Shown here piece after piece: positions 15,049 to 24,031 of a stretch of 64,000 nucleotides of DNA; the stretch's first letter is position 1; each line of letters begins with the position of its first letter. Origin of the DNA: Paludibacter sp. (GTDB lineage Bacteria > Bacteroidota > Bacteroidia > Bacteroidales > Paludibacteraceae); the NCBI RefSeq assembly GCF_009712605.1, contig NZ_WASO01000011.1, forward strand, positions 62,001 to 126,000, written 5' to 3'. The notes under the pieces are model-generated. The model saw only the letters and a program-made list of their open reading frames with translations. It had not been told where the DNA came from and searched no databases. The translations under genes were made by a program, and so were the position numbers.

Positions 15049-18000
15049 TTATTTCTTCTTACTATCGACCTGTTTCAGCAGCACTTCCACCGCTTTTTCA
15101 ATCTGTTCGTCTTCTCCCTGCTGAATCAGTTCGGGACGTTGGGCCACTTTATAATCGGCTTCCAGCTGCATGTTTTCTAAATAGTTGCCGTCGTTATCGC
15201 GCATTCCCACGATAGGAATTCCGAAAATGAGGGTTTTGTCCTGCAAAGTTTCCCACCACACACTGCTCATGGTTCCCGGCACGGGCATCCCTACCAAATC
15301 GCCGATACCTACATGCTTGTAAACATACGGAGTACCGTGTGCATTTGAGTAGTTGGCTTCGCAAACGAGCATGATCGATGGTTTGTTCCAGCGACGACTC
15401 GGCATGTCGCACGCCTCTTTGCCACGCATTACCTGCGAGAAATATTTCTTGCCACTGAAAAGCACCTCGATATCCTCGTGCAGACGGCCACCGCCATTGT
15501 AACGGGTATCGATCACGATACCATCACGATCGTTGTATTTGCCCAACAGGTCGTTATAGATTTCGCGGAAACTACCGTCGTTCATTGCCTGCAAATGCAC
15601 GTAACCCAAACGCCCTTTCGAGAGTTTGTCAACCAGTTCGGCATTGCGTTTCACCCAACGATCGTAGAGCAGATCGTTGTATTTGGTGCGGGTAACCGGT
15701 TTTATTGTTTCATCCCACCGTTCTTTGGTCGAAGGATTGTAGAAAGACACCTTCACATTTTTATTCGCCAACAGGTTAAGCATCGGGAAATAATCTTCTC
15801 CTTTGCTGATCTGCTGTTCGTTGATTTTTTCAAGGATAACACCCTCTTTCACTTTCGATGTTGCCTTGTTGAACGGTCCTTTTTCGAGCACTTCGGTCAC
15901 CTGCAGTCCGTCCCCCTTGTAATTCCAGTCGAAGAAAAGACCCAGTTCTGCAGTTTCGTCTCCCGAGGCTTCGGGACGATAGCGACCTCCGGTATGTGAT
16001 ACGTTCAACTCCCCCAACAGTTCGCTCAACAACTCTTCAAAATCGAAGTTATTGTTGATGTAAGGCAGATATTGGGCATATTCTTTGGCATAATAATTCC
16101 AGTCGACACCGAAAATATCTTCGCGAAAAATCTTCTCGCGCACCTGTTTCACCACGTGGTCGAACATATACTGGCGTTCGGCAGGACGATCGAGCACTTT
16201 TTGCGCGTTGTAGGCAATCGGCGTTTTCTTTTCTCCTGCCAGCGTTATCTTTTGCGGTGCAACGGGCGAGAGCACAAAGAGGTTCTTCTCGTCTTTGTCG
16301 AAAGCGAGCGTTGCCTCTTTGGCATTGAGCTTCATCATCAGTTTGGTCTCCTGCTTGCGCAACTCATTTGTCCAGAGGTCGTATCCGTTTTCAAAAGCCG
16401 AAAGGTAATAGAGTTTTTCGCCATCTTTCGAGATAACGGCATCGCCCATTTTCGACGAGTTGATGGTAACCCGCACGATGCGATCCTCAATATTATCGAG
16501 TTCCAGCTTTATCTCCTTTACTTTCTCTTTTGCATCAGCTTTTTTATCTTCTTTCTTGTCAGCACCCTCCGTTTTTTTGTCATCTTCTTTCTTTTTATCA
16601 GAGCTATCCTTCAACAATTCGGCCTCTTCTTTAGAGAGTTTGAACTTGTCGTACGCCTCTTTGTTGAGGAAGACCAGAAAAGCATCGTCGAGCGAGCCCC
16701 ACGAAGCGTGACTGCGCATCCCGTAACGGTCGCAGAAGAAGAGAATGGCATCACCTCCCATCACAAATTTCGGATTGCGGTTGGTATAGCCGCTCGCCAC
16801 CAGGTCGATAATGGGTTCGCCACCCTTGGTGCTGACGATGCCTATGTCATTGTAAGGCCAGTGTTTATTGGGCGTGTAGTCGAATGTGATCCACTTGCCG
16901 TCGGGCGACCAGTTAAAATCGAGATCGCCATCGGAGCTCGAGAAGGTGGTTTTGCCGTCGGTGATCTGACGCACTTTCTTATCGGCGAGGGTAATGATTT
17001 TCAATTCGCAACGATTTTCGTAGAAAGCGATCTCTTTACCGTCGGGCGAAAATTTGGGATACATCGCATTGCGGGGAGTGCTATAAACACACTCTTCGTT
17101 GATGATGGTTGCATTCGGGAAGTTGGGCTCTTTCGCATCGGCGATGGATGCCACGTAAAGATTCCAGCTACCATTGCGTTCACCGGAATAAACCAGTTTT
17201 TTGCCATCGGGGCTAAAATTCACCTGACGCTCCTGTTCCGGGGTATTGGTGATTTGCTTGGTCGTTCCGTAATCTACCGAAGAGACAAAGACATCGCCAC
17301 GGAAGATAAAAGCCATCTGCTTGCCGTCGGACGAAACTACCGCTTCGGAAGCGTCTTTTCCCGATTTGAGCACTTCCGTCTCTTCGGCTGAGTCGTCACG
17401 TTTTACGTTGACGCTGATTTTCTGTGGCTTACCGTTTGGTTGCTGTGTATATATTTCTCCTTGGAAAGTATAACACAGCGTTCCGTTACGTGATGCCGAA
17501 AGGAAACGCAACGGATCTTTTTTGAACGACGTAACCTGAGTCACGTTTTTCGGATCGGCAACCGGAAATTTGAACACGTTGAAGCTGCCGCCCCGTTCGC
17601 CCAGAAAATAGAGGGTTTTGCCGTCGGGAGAAAGCACCGGAGTGCGGCTCTCACCGTTGGTGGCAGTCAGTTTGGTGTATTTTTTATTCTGGGTGTCAAA
17701 CATCCAAATATCCCGCACGACCGACGAGGTGTGGTGTTTTCTCCAGCGGTTTTCAACACCTTTGATGTCGTTGTAATAGATGAATTTCCCATCCTGACTC
17801 ATCGTTGCCTCATCGGCAGGCACCGCGAAGATCTGTTCGGGACGACCGCCTTTCACAGAGACCTTGTACAACTCGCCATAGCTGCGGAAAGTGAGGCTGG
17901 CAGCCGGATCCTGAATCAACCCGCTGTAAATAATCTCTTTCCCGTCGGGCGTAAAGCAATAAGGTGCTTCGTTGGACGAATGGGTCGTCCAACGAACGGG

Positions 18001-18300
18001 ATTGCCACCGTCGGCATCCATCACGTAAACGTCGAAGTTGCCCTTTCGATTGGAGGCAAAAGCAATTTTGCTGCCGTCGGGTGACCAAACAGGACGATAA
18101 TCATAGGCAGGATTACTGGTAAGCTGACGAGCAGTTCCTCCCTGGTTGTCAACCACATAAATATCTCCCTGGTAGGAGAAAGCAATTTTGCTGCCGTCGG
18201 GCGAAATGGCCGGATAGCGCAACCATTTGGCCGGATTTTGCGCCCATAGCATACCGACCGTCATCACACAAAATAGCAGAATAAAGGTTTTCTTTAGCAT
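15049..18300 (-). CDS. Tricorn-like S41 family protease with beta-propeller
   Basis: A 1083-residue secreted protein. Signal peptide at 1-20 (FILLFCVMTVGMLWAQ). Residues 25-520 hold many PD40/WD40-like repeats of the type ISPDGSKIAFSYQGDIYVV, forming the tricorn propellers. A Lys/Asp-rich linker sits near 570-600 (KKKEDDKKTEGADKKEDKK), then a PDZ-like segment and the S41 core, with catalytic Ser985 in EANYSNAHG. The enzyme probably trims oligopeptides in the periplasm. Length fits tricorn homologues of Bacteroidetes. A minus-strand TAATTTTG at 18374-18381 may be its promoter. No neighbour suggests a partner. Confidence 0.93.
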   Translation of the reverse strand: MLKKTFILLFCVMTVGMLWAQNPAKWLRYPAISPDGSKIAFSYQGDIYVVDNQGGTARQLTSNPAYDYRPVWSPDGSKIAFASNRKGNFDVYVMDADGGNPVRWTTHSSNEAPYCFTPDGKEIIYSGLIQDPAASLTFRSYGELYKVSVKGGRPEQIFAVPADEATMSQDGKFIYYNDIKGVENRWRKHHTSSVVRDIWMFDTQNKKYTKLTATNGESRTPVLSPDGKTLYFLGERGGSFNVFKFPVADPKNVTQVTSFKKDPLRFLSASRNGTLCYTFQGEIYTQQPNGKPQKISVNVKRDDSAEETEVLKSGKDASEAVVSSDGKQMAFIFRGDVFVSSVDYGTTKQITNTPEQERQVNFSPDGKKLVYSGERNGSWNLYVASIADAKEPNFPNATIINEECVYSTPRNAMYPKFSPDGKEIAFYENRCELKIITLADKKVRQITDGKTTFSSSDGDLDFNWSPDGKWITFDYTPNKHWPYNDIGIVSTKGGEPIIDLVASGYTNRNPKFVMGGDAILFFCDRYGMRSHASWGSLDDAFLVFLNKEAYDKFKLSKEEAELLKDSSDKKKEDDKKTEGADKKEDKKADAKEKVKEIKLELDNIEDRIVRVTINSSKMGDAVISKDGEKLYYLSAFENGYDLWTNELRKQETKLMMKLNAKEATLAFDKDEKNLFVLSPVAPQKITLAGEKKTPIAYNAQKVLDRPAERQYMFDHVVKQVREKIFREDIFGVDWNYYAKEYAQYLPYINNNFDFEELLSELLGELNVSHTGGRYRPEASGDETAELGLFFDWNYKGDGLQVTEVLEKGPFNKATSKVKEGVILEKINEQQISKGEDYFPMLNLLANKNVKVSFYNPSTKERWDETIKPVTRTKYNDLLYDRWVKRNAELVDKLSKGRLGYVHLQAMNDGSFREIYNDLLGKYNDRDGIVIDTRYNGGGRLHEDIEVLFSGKKYFSQVMRGKEACDMPSRRWNKPSIMLVCEANYSNAHGTPYVYKHVGIGDLVGMPVPGTMSSVWWETLQDKTLIFGIPIVGMRDNDGNYLENMQLEADYKVAQRPELIQQGEDEQIEKAVEVLLKQVDSKKK

Positions 18301-18373
18301 ATATGAAATTTATAAATGATTCCTTGAAACAACGTAGTCATCACTCTTTGAGAATGGTAGATTAGAAGGGGTT

Positions 18374-18381
18374 CAAAATTA
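18374..18381 (-). promoter_or_regulatory. -7 element of the S41 protease gene
   Basis: TAATTTTG on the minus strand, 73 bases before the ATG at 18300. No -33 partner was identified. Confidence 0.35.
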
Positions 18382-18413
18382 AGGAAAAAAATCGAATCTA
18401 TATTCATGCAAAA

Positions 18414-18443
18414 AAGGCAGCCCCGGAGAACCGAAACTGCCTT
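18414..18443 (-). terminator. Terminator of the aldo/keto reductase gene
   Basis: On the minus strand AAGGCAG and CTGCCTT form a 7-base stem, followed at once by a run of Ts. It lies 25 bases after the aldo/keto reductase stop. Confidence 0.8.
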
Positions 18444-18468
18444 CAACTACTAAAAAAATACCACAATT

Positions 18469-19482
18469 TTATTCCCGATACCGACTCTGACGTTCGATCA
18501 TCCAACCAGGATATTCGGGTGTCAGTTTGCTCACTTCATCCAGACGGCTTAGTTCATCGTCGGTAAATTTTACCTCAATTGCTTTGAGGTTGTCTGCCAA
18601 CTGCTCCGGCTTCTTTGCTCCCACAATTACCGAAGTAACGACCGGTTGATGAAGCAACCAGGCTAACGCAATCTGTGCTACGGAGATTTCTTTCGACGCT
18701 GCTATCTCCTGCATCACGTCGATAATGTCGAACGCTTTCTCCTTGTCAATAGGAGGAAAATCGAAGTTGACGCGACGGCCCTCTTCGGTAGATGCGTTAC
18801 GACTGTATTTCCCGCTTAGAAAGCCTCCGGCCAGCGGGCTCCAAACCATCAGCCCCATCTTCTGGTCGAGCAACAATGGCACTAACTCGCGTTCCAGATC
18901 ACGCCCGGCGATGGTGTAATAGGCCTGCAACGACACATATTTTGCCAGTCGGTTTTGTGCCGAGATACCCTGCGATTTCATAATTTGCCAGGCCGCCAGG
19001 TTGGAGCAACCGATATAGCGAACCTTGCCGCTTTTTACCAACACATCAAGTGCTTCCAGCGTCTCTTCAAACGGTGTCAACGGATCGAAGCCGTGAATCT
19101 GATACAGGTCGATATAGTCCATATTCAGGCGTTTCAGACTCTCGTCGGCCTGTTGCAGGATATGTTTGCGGCTCAATCCAGTTTGGTTGGGACCCTCGCC
19201 CATCATGCCGCACACCTTAGTGGCGATTACCAAATCATCGCGTTTCAGACCCAAATCACGGATGGCCTGTCCGGTCATCTCTTCGCTCAGATCCAGACTG
19301 TACACGTTGGCCGTATCGATAAAGTTGATGCCTGCATCGACCGCCTGTTTTACCAATCCATTCACCTCCTCCTGAGGCAGCGTTCCGATGGCTGTCCAGT
19401 AGCCTTTGCCGCCGAAAGTCATCGTGCCAAGGCAGAGTTCGGACACCATCAATCCTGTATTTCCGAATTGTTTATACTTCAT
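18469..19482 (-). CDS. Aldo/keto reductase
   Basis: A 337-residue NAD(P)H-dependent TIM-barrel oxidoreductase. The catalytic tetrad is visible: Asp56 and Tyr61 in FIDTANVY, Lys89 in VIATKVCG and His130 in LYQIHG. C-terminal SVIVGAKKPEQLADNLKA is the NADP-binding region. It is closest to the YajO/Tas-like general stress-type AKRs; the physiological substrate is unknown. A single gene with its own terminator. A near-perfect hairpin lies upstream at 19512-19544, which could fall in its 5' leader. Confidence 0.92.
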   Translation of the reverse strand: MKYKQFGNTGLMVSELCLGTMTFGGKGYWTAIGTLPQEEVNGLVKQAVDAGINFIDTANVYSLDLSEEMTGQAIRDLGLKRDDLVIATKVCGMMGEGPNQTGLSRKHILQQADESLKRLNMDYIDLYQIHGFDPLTPFEETLEALDVLVKSGKVRYIGCSNLAAWQIMKSQGISAQNRLAKYVSLQAYYTIAGRDLERELVPLLLDQKMGLMVWSPLAGGFLSGKYSRNASTEEGRRVNFDFPPIDKEKAFDIIDVMQEIAASKEISVAQIALAWLLHQPVVTSVIVGAKKPEQLADNLKAIEVKFTDDELSRLDEVSKLTPEYPGWMIERQSRYRE

Positions 19483-19511
19483 ATATTTTCTTCTTTTAGA
19501 ATTGTTGTTTT

Positions 19512-19544
19512 AGTGAGGGGGTCGCTTGGAGCGATCCCCTCACT
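19512..19544. repeat. Hairpin between divergent genes
   Basis: AGTGAGGGGGTCGCT (19512-19526) pairs with AGCGATCCCCTCACT (19530-19544) at 14 of 15 positions with a 3-base loop. It is very stable and lies 29 bases upstream of the aldo/keto reductase start codon. No standard T-tail. Confidence 0.6.
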
Positions 19545-19648
19545 TATTCTTAACCAATTTGCGATTACAAATGTCGTTGAACAAAGTGGGAAATGGTACT
19601 CTTTGTCCCATTAAAAGATGTGAAAGAACGGATCTGCCGGCACACCAC

Positions 19649-19709
19649 TGGGTGCAGCGACCTCCGAGTCGCTGTAAAAAATAATGCGAGTCGGAGCTCG
19701 CATCACCCA
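19649..19709. repeat. REP/BIME-like palindromic element
   Basis: A 61-base element whose ends are 24-base inverted repeats (19649-19672 and 19686-19709) agreeing at 20 of 24 positions. Each arm also folds on itself (GCGAC/GTCGC on the left, GCGAG/CTCGC on the right), and two of the mismatches between the arms are the paired changes that keep each small hairpin intact. It ends one base before the -33 TTG of the MFS promoter. Confidence 0.65.
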
Positions 19710-19710
19710 A

Positions 19711-19740
19711 TTGTATCTGCCTGCGAAATATCTACCTTTG
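19711..19740 (+). promoter_or_regulatory. Promoter of the MFS gene
   Basis: TTG at 19711-19713, a 19-base spacer and TACCTTTG at 19733-19740: a full Bacteroidetes promoter. Transcription would begin near 19747, which rules out in-frame starts upstream and fixes the ATG at 19764. Confidence 0.75.
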
Positions 19741-19763
19741 CAGTTCCATTCGCTTTCATCACA

Positions 19764-20945
19764 ATGACTCCAACCGATACTCCCAATAAATCTCTTTCGC
19801 GCTTTCAGGTAATGCTGATGGCGGTGGCAGCCGGCATTTCGGTTGCCAATATCTATTACAATCAGCCTATTCTGAAAGATCTGTCCCTCACCTTCGGATG
19901 CACCGAAGCGCAGGCCGGACTCACCTCCATGCTTGCACAGATCGGTTACGGACTCGGACTCTTTTTTATAACGCCACTGGGTGACAAGGTGAACAAAAAA
20001 TCGCTGATTGTAAACCTATTGATGCTGTTGTTTCTCTCGTTGTTGCTGATGATTTTCGCGTCCAGCATCCTACAGGTGTGGGTGCTCAGCGTACTCATCG
20101 GCATCCTGTCGGTAGCCGTGCAGGTGATTCTGCCCATGGCGGCCGGTCTCGACAGCGTTAACCGGGGCAAAACGGTGGGCACCATCTTCACCGGAATCCT
20201 CATCGGCATCCTTGCCGCGCGGGTGTTCAGCGGTGCTATTGCCGAATGGCTCACGTGGCGATGGGTTTACGGCTTTTCGGCGATGGCGGTATTGGCAGTT
20301 ACCATACTGCTTAAAACCTATCTGCCCGAAGTGGAAACCCCGTTCAAGGGCAGTTACCTGAAACTGCTTGGCTCAGCACTCGGCATGTTGCCACGCTATC
20401 CGCTGTTGCGCAAAGTGGCACTGATAGGCGCTTTCCAGTTCGGCATCTTCTGCTCCTTCTGGACCACTCTCACGTTTCACCTCAGCGGGGAACCTTTCAA
20501 TTTCCATACCGACACCATCGGTCTCTTCGGATTGGTGGCCATAGCCGGAGCATTGATGGCCCCGCTTTTCGGGAAACAGTCCGACCGGGGAAACACCAAC
20601 CGCGTGCAGCTCTACGCCATTGCGATGATGATTGGCGCCGTACTGCTGATGCTCTTTCTCGGCCAGTCGGTGATAATGCTGGTGGCTGCCGTGCTTCTGC
20701 TCGACATCGGGGCGCAGGCCATGCAGGTGACCAACGTGGCACTGGTCTACACCCTCGACGAGTCGTCGCACAGCCGCATCAACACCATCTACATGACCAC
20801 CTTTTTCACCGGCGGCGCGCTCGGCACCTTCGTAGGACTGCTCTGCTGGCAAGCCGGCGGCTGGCTCTGGGTAACGCTGCAAATGCTCACCTGGGCAGTG
20901 ATGATCCTGCTGATTTTGATGGGGTTCCGGACGAAAAAACACTGA
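19764..20945 (+). CDS. MFS transporter, DHA1 type
   Basis: A 393-residue permease with 12 predicted helices. The opening FQVMLMAVAAGISVANIYYNQPILKDLSLTFG and SMLAQIGYGLGLFFITPLGDKVNKK (motif A variant) match the YnfM/Bcr-like DHA1 group of small-molecule exporters. A longer frame upstream exists but would begin before the promoter, so the ATG at 19764 is chosen. It is G+C-rich (38 of 60 bases from 20101), in sharp contrast to the island that begins 118 bases after its stop. Confidence 0.85.
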   Translation: MTPTDTPNKSLSRFQVMLMAVAAGISVANIYYNQPILKDLSLTFGCTEAQAGLTSMLAQIGYGLGLFFITPLGDKVNKKSLIVNLLMLLFLSLLLMIFASSILQVWVLSVLIGILSVAVQVILPMAAGLDSVNRGKTVGTIFTGILIGILAARVFSGAIAEWLTWRWVYGFSAMAVLAVTILLKTYLPEVETPFKGSYLKLLGSALGMLPRYPLLRKVALIGAFQFGIFCSFWTTLTFHLSGEPFNFHTDTIGLFGLVAIAGALMAPLFGKQSDRGNTNRVQLYAIAMMIGAVLLMLFLGQSVIMLVAAVLLLDIGAQAMQVTNVALVYTLDESSHSRINTIYMTTFFTGGALGTFVGLLCWQAGGWLWVTLQMLTWAVMILLILMGFRTKKH

Positions 20946-20956
20946 TAAACAAATAT

Positions 20957-20996
20957 ATGTGTCAATTTGTAAAATAGCCAAATTTTGCCGACACAT
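20957..20996. repeat. Nested inverted repeat upstream of the hsdM operon
   Basis: Outer arms ATGTGTC (20957-20963) and GACACAT (20990-20996) enclose AATTTG and CAAATT, which also pair. There is no T-run, so it may be an operator for the defence operon and not the terminator of the MFS gene. Confidence 0.5.
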
Positions 20997-21022
20997 GAAA
21001 AGATTATATCGTCATATTCATA

Positions 21023-21030
21023 TATCTTTG
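21023..21030 (+). promoter_or_regulatory. -7 element of the hsdM-hsdS-ATPase-HNH operon
   Basis: TATCTTTG, 33 bases before the hsdM ATG. No -33 TTG at standard spacing. It is the only promoter-like element seen for the four overlapping genes. Confidence 0.5.
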
Positions 21031-21062
21031 TGAGTTAAAAAAAATAATTGACAGAAAATTAA

Positions 21063-22472
21063 ATGAGAAATATTACATCAATAGTAAAATCCATAAGGGA
21101 TATAATGAGAAAAGATGCTGGATTGGATGGGGATGCTCAAAGAATATCTCAATTAGTTTGGATGCTATTTATGAAAATATTCTCTGACAAAGAGAATGAA
21201 TGGCAAAAAACAATTGATGACTATATTAGTCCAATACCAAGTGAATTAAAATGGGAGAATTGGGTTGTAAAGAATAAACTTTCTGGAGACGAATTGATAT
21301 TATTTATTAATGATAAGCTATTCCCGACTCTGAAAGAAATTGAAGGAGAATCGAAACGATTTGAAATTGTGAGGTCTGTATTTGAAGACACTTTTAATTT
21401 CATGAAAAATGGCAATCTTTTTAGGCAGGTTGTAGATGAAATCAATACAATCAATTTTTCAGGTGATAAGCATACCTTTAATGAGATCTACGAAACAATT
21501 CTAAAAGAGCTGCAAAATGCAGGATCATCAGGAGAGTTTTATACTCCAAGAGCCGTGACTCAGTTTATTGTTGATATGATTCAGCCCAAACTTGGGGAAA
21601 CAATTTTGGATCCTGCATGTGGTACAGGCGGTTTTTTGACATGTAGTATTGACTACATTGTAAAAAAAGATATTACAAATGATGAATCTGCAATTTTAAA
21701 TAAGGCGATAAGAGGTGTTGAGAAAAAGTCTTTACCACATTTACTGTGTACAACTAATTTAATGTTGCATGGATTAGATGAACCTTCTGTTGTTAGGGGA
21801 AATATGCTTAATAAGCCTTATGATAGTTGGAAAAATGATACACTTGTTGATATAGTACTTTCAAATCCGCCTTTTGGAGGCATAGAAGAGGAAGAAGTAG
21901 ATAAAAATTTCCCGAAAGATTTTCAAACAAAGGAAACTGCTGATCTTTTTCTAGCTCTGATTATAAAGATTTTAAAAAAGAAAGGACGTGCCGGAGTTGT
22001 TCTTCCTGACGGAATACTATTTGGGAATGGGGTAAAAACCAGAATTAAAGAACAACTGTTGGAAACATGTAATCTACATACGATTATTCGATTGCCGGGA
22101 GGTGTTTTTAACCCATATACAGCCATAAAAACCAATATCCTTTTTTTTGAAAAGGGTAAAAAGACAAAAGATATTTGGTATTATGAAATGCCATTACCAG
22201 AAGGAATAAAAAGTTTTAATAGGAGCAGGCCTATAGAGATAAATCATTTTGATGACATTAAAACTTGGTGGGTTAATCGAAAAGAAAATGAATATGCATG
22301 GAAAATTTCAATGAAGGAAATACAACAAAGAAATTTCGATTTAGATATAAAAAATCCTTCTACACAAGAGTCAACATCAACCTATTCAAGTAAAGAATTG
22401 ATTGAGTTAATCGAAGAGTCTTTTTCTAGAAGTCAAAAATTGATTGAAGAATTAAAAGCATCGCTTTTATGA
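21063..22472 (+). CDS. hsdM: Type I restriction-modification DNA methyltransferase subunit M
   Basis: A 469-residue N6-adenine methyltransferase of the HsdM family. Residues 1-140 are the helical HsdM N-terminal domain (DGDAQRISQLVWMLFMKIF). SSGEFYTPRAVTQFIV leads into motif I DPACGTGGF at 183-191 (AdoMet binding) and motif IV NPPF at 268-271 (catalytic). The C-terminus (SKELIELIEESFSRSQKLIEEL) is a helical contact region. With HsdS it should methylate a bipartite target. Its TGA overlaps the hsdS ATG by 4 bases. No HsdR gene is found on either side, so the usual restriction motor is missing. Composition is about 32 percent G+C, far below flanking genes. Confidence 0.95.
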   Translation: MRNITSIVKSIRDIMRKDAGLDGDAQRISQLVWMLFMKIFSDKENEWQKTIDDYISPIPSELKWENWVVKNKLSGDELILFINDKLFPTLKEIEGESKRFEIVRSVFEDTFNFMKNGNLFRQVVDEINTINFSGDKHTFNEIYETILKELQNAGSSGEFYTPRAVTQFIVDMIQPKLGETILDPACGTGGFLTCSIDYIVKKDITNDESAILNKAIRGVEKKSLPHLLCTTNLMLHGLDEPSVVRGNMLNKPYDSWKNDTLVDIVLSNPPFGGIEEEEVDKNFPKDFQTKETADLFLALIIKILKKKGRAGVVLPDGILFGNGVKTRIKEQLLETCNLHTIIRLPGGVFNPYTAIKTNILFFEKGKKTKDIWYYEMPLPEGIKSFNRSRPIEINHFDDIKTWWVNRKENEYAWKISMKEIQQRNFDLDIKNPSTQESTSTYSSKELIELIEESFSRSQKLIEELKASLL

Positions 22473-24031
22473 GAGATTGGAAAAAAGTAAAACTTGGCGA
22501 TTTACTTACGGAATCAAAGATTGTATCAGAAAAACCAGATGCAAATAAACGATTGACTGTAAGATTACATACAGAAGGTATTGAAAAGCGACCATACTCA
22601 AAGGATAAAAAGGGAGCTACCAAATATTATATTCGTTCAAAAGGGCAATTTATTTATGGTCGTCAAAATCTACATAAAGGGGCGTTTGGTATTGTTCCTG
22701 ACGAATTAGATGGTTTTGAATCGAGTGCTGACATCCCTGCGTTTGATGTTGATAAATCATGTCTACCTGAATGGATTTATTACTTTTTTAAAAAAGGAAA
22801 CTTTTATTTAAAGCTCGAACCAATAGCAAAAGGTGTTGGTTCTAAGAGAATAAATCCGAGTCAAATTTTCAATCTGGATATTTTAATTCCTTCCATTGAA
22901 GAACAAAAGAAGTTGTTAGCCAAAGCCATTAATCTTACGAAAAAATATGAGCAAGCTGATATTGAGTTCAAAAAACAGATTGAACATGTAAAACAATTAA
23001 AACAAACAATATTCTCTGATGCTGTTACAGGCAAATTGAGTGAAGAATGGAGGAAAAACAATTTAAATAAAAAGCACGCTAGTGAACTTCTAAAACAAAT
23101 AAATAAGAGTTTCCAATTTGAACCTGAGAATAATCGTTTAAATGAGAATGAAGAACCCTTCATAATTCCAGATTCTTGGATTTGGTGCAATCTTAGTCAG
23201 ATAATCATTGATAAACCGAAGAATGGTTATTCACCCAAAGGTGTTAATTACGAAACTCAAACAAAATCACTGAAATTAAGTGCCACCACTAAGGGAATAT
23301 TTGATGATACTCAAATTAAATATATTGAAGAAGAAATACCTAAAGATTCACACTTATGGCTTAAAAACGGTGATATTTTAATCCAAAGGAGCAACTCTTT
23401 AGAATATGTCGGAATTAGCGCTATTTACCATGGTGCAGATGATGAGTTTGTTTATCCTGACTTAATGGTAAAAATACAAGTGGTTTTGAATATGCAAGAA
23501 TATATTCATATATGCTTAAATTCACAGTATATAAGAACTTATTTTAGAAGCAATGCAAGTGGAGCATCCACTAGTATGCCAAAAATAAATCAAGCTCTTA
23601 TACAAAAAGCTCCAATTCCATTGCCGCCCATTGAAGAACAATGTAAAATTGTTACCGAAGTAAATAGGCTAAACAATATTTGTAAGGAGCTTGAAGTTGA
23701 GGCCAATAAAAACATTTTGAATGCGAAAATGATATTTGATTCTTCCTTGATGGAAATATTAGGAGAAGACTTAATTACATTTCAGAGTGTCGATAAGACG
23801 AAAGAAAATGTTCAAAAAAAGAGAATAATTAAATTTGATAGTAAAACTACGCATATGGATTTAGTTGAGTTATTAAAGGATCATGGAAAACTACATGCTG
23901 AAGATCTTTGGAAAATGTCAAAGTTTCCTGAAAGTATTGATGACTTCTATGCAGAATTAAAGCATCAAATTGAGGTTAAAAAATCAATAAAAGAAGTTGA
24001 AAACGAAAAAGGTTATCTTGAACTAGTATGA
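22469..24031 (+). CDS. hsdS: Type I specificity subunit S with extra C-terminal domain
   Basis: A 520-residue HsdS with two target recognition domains: TRD1 at about 1-139 and TRD2 at about 205-382. Each is followed by the conserved anchor (IPSIEEQ at 140-146, IPLPPIEEQ at 383-391) and a long helix (KKQIEHVKQLKQTIFSDAVTGKLSEEW; VEANKNILNAKMIFDSSLMEIL). A tail from about 445 to 520 (THMDLVELLKDHGKLHAEDLWKMSKF) looks like a small helical or winged-helix domain and is beyond the standard S core. It should set the DNA target of the M2S complex. Overlaps of 4 bases on both sides indicate translational coupling with hsdM and the ATPase. Confidence 0.93.
   Translation: MRDWKKVKLGDLLTESKIVSEKPDANKRLTVRLHTEGIEKRPYSKDKKGATKYYIRSKGQFIYGRQNLHKGAFGIVPDELDGFESSADIPAFDVDKSCLPEWIYYFFKKGNFYLKLEPIAKGVGSKRINPSQIFNLDILIPSIEEQKKLLAKAINLTKKYEQADIEFKKQIEHVKQLKQTIFSDAVTGKLSEEWRKNNLNKKHASELLKQINKSFQFEPENNRLNENEEPFIIPDSWIWCNLSQIIIDKPKNGYSPKGVNYETQTKSLKLSATTKGIFDDTQIKYIEEEIPKDSHLWLKNGDILIQRSNSLEYVGISAIYHGADDEFVYPDLMVKIQVVLNMQEYIHICLNSQYIRTYFRSNASGASTSMPKINQALIQKAPIPLPPIEEQCKIVTEVNRLNNICKELEVEANKNILNAKMIFDSSLMEILGEDLITFQSVDKTKENVQKKRIIKFDSKTTHMDLVELLKDHGKLHAEDLWKMSKFPESIDDFYAELKHQIEVKKSIKEVENEKGYLELV

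Noticed and set aside
16072-17391. Long open frame (about 440 codons) on the plus strand opposite the S41 protease gene
   Set aside because: It is a mirror of the repetitive, codon-biased protease gene, has no recognisable domain and no promoter. The minus-strand frame has a signal peptide and full domain structure.
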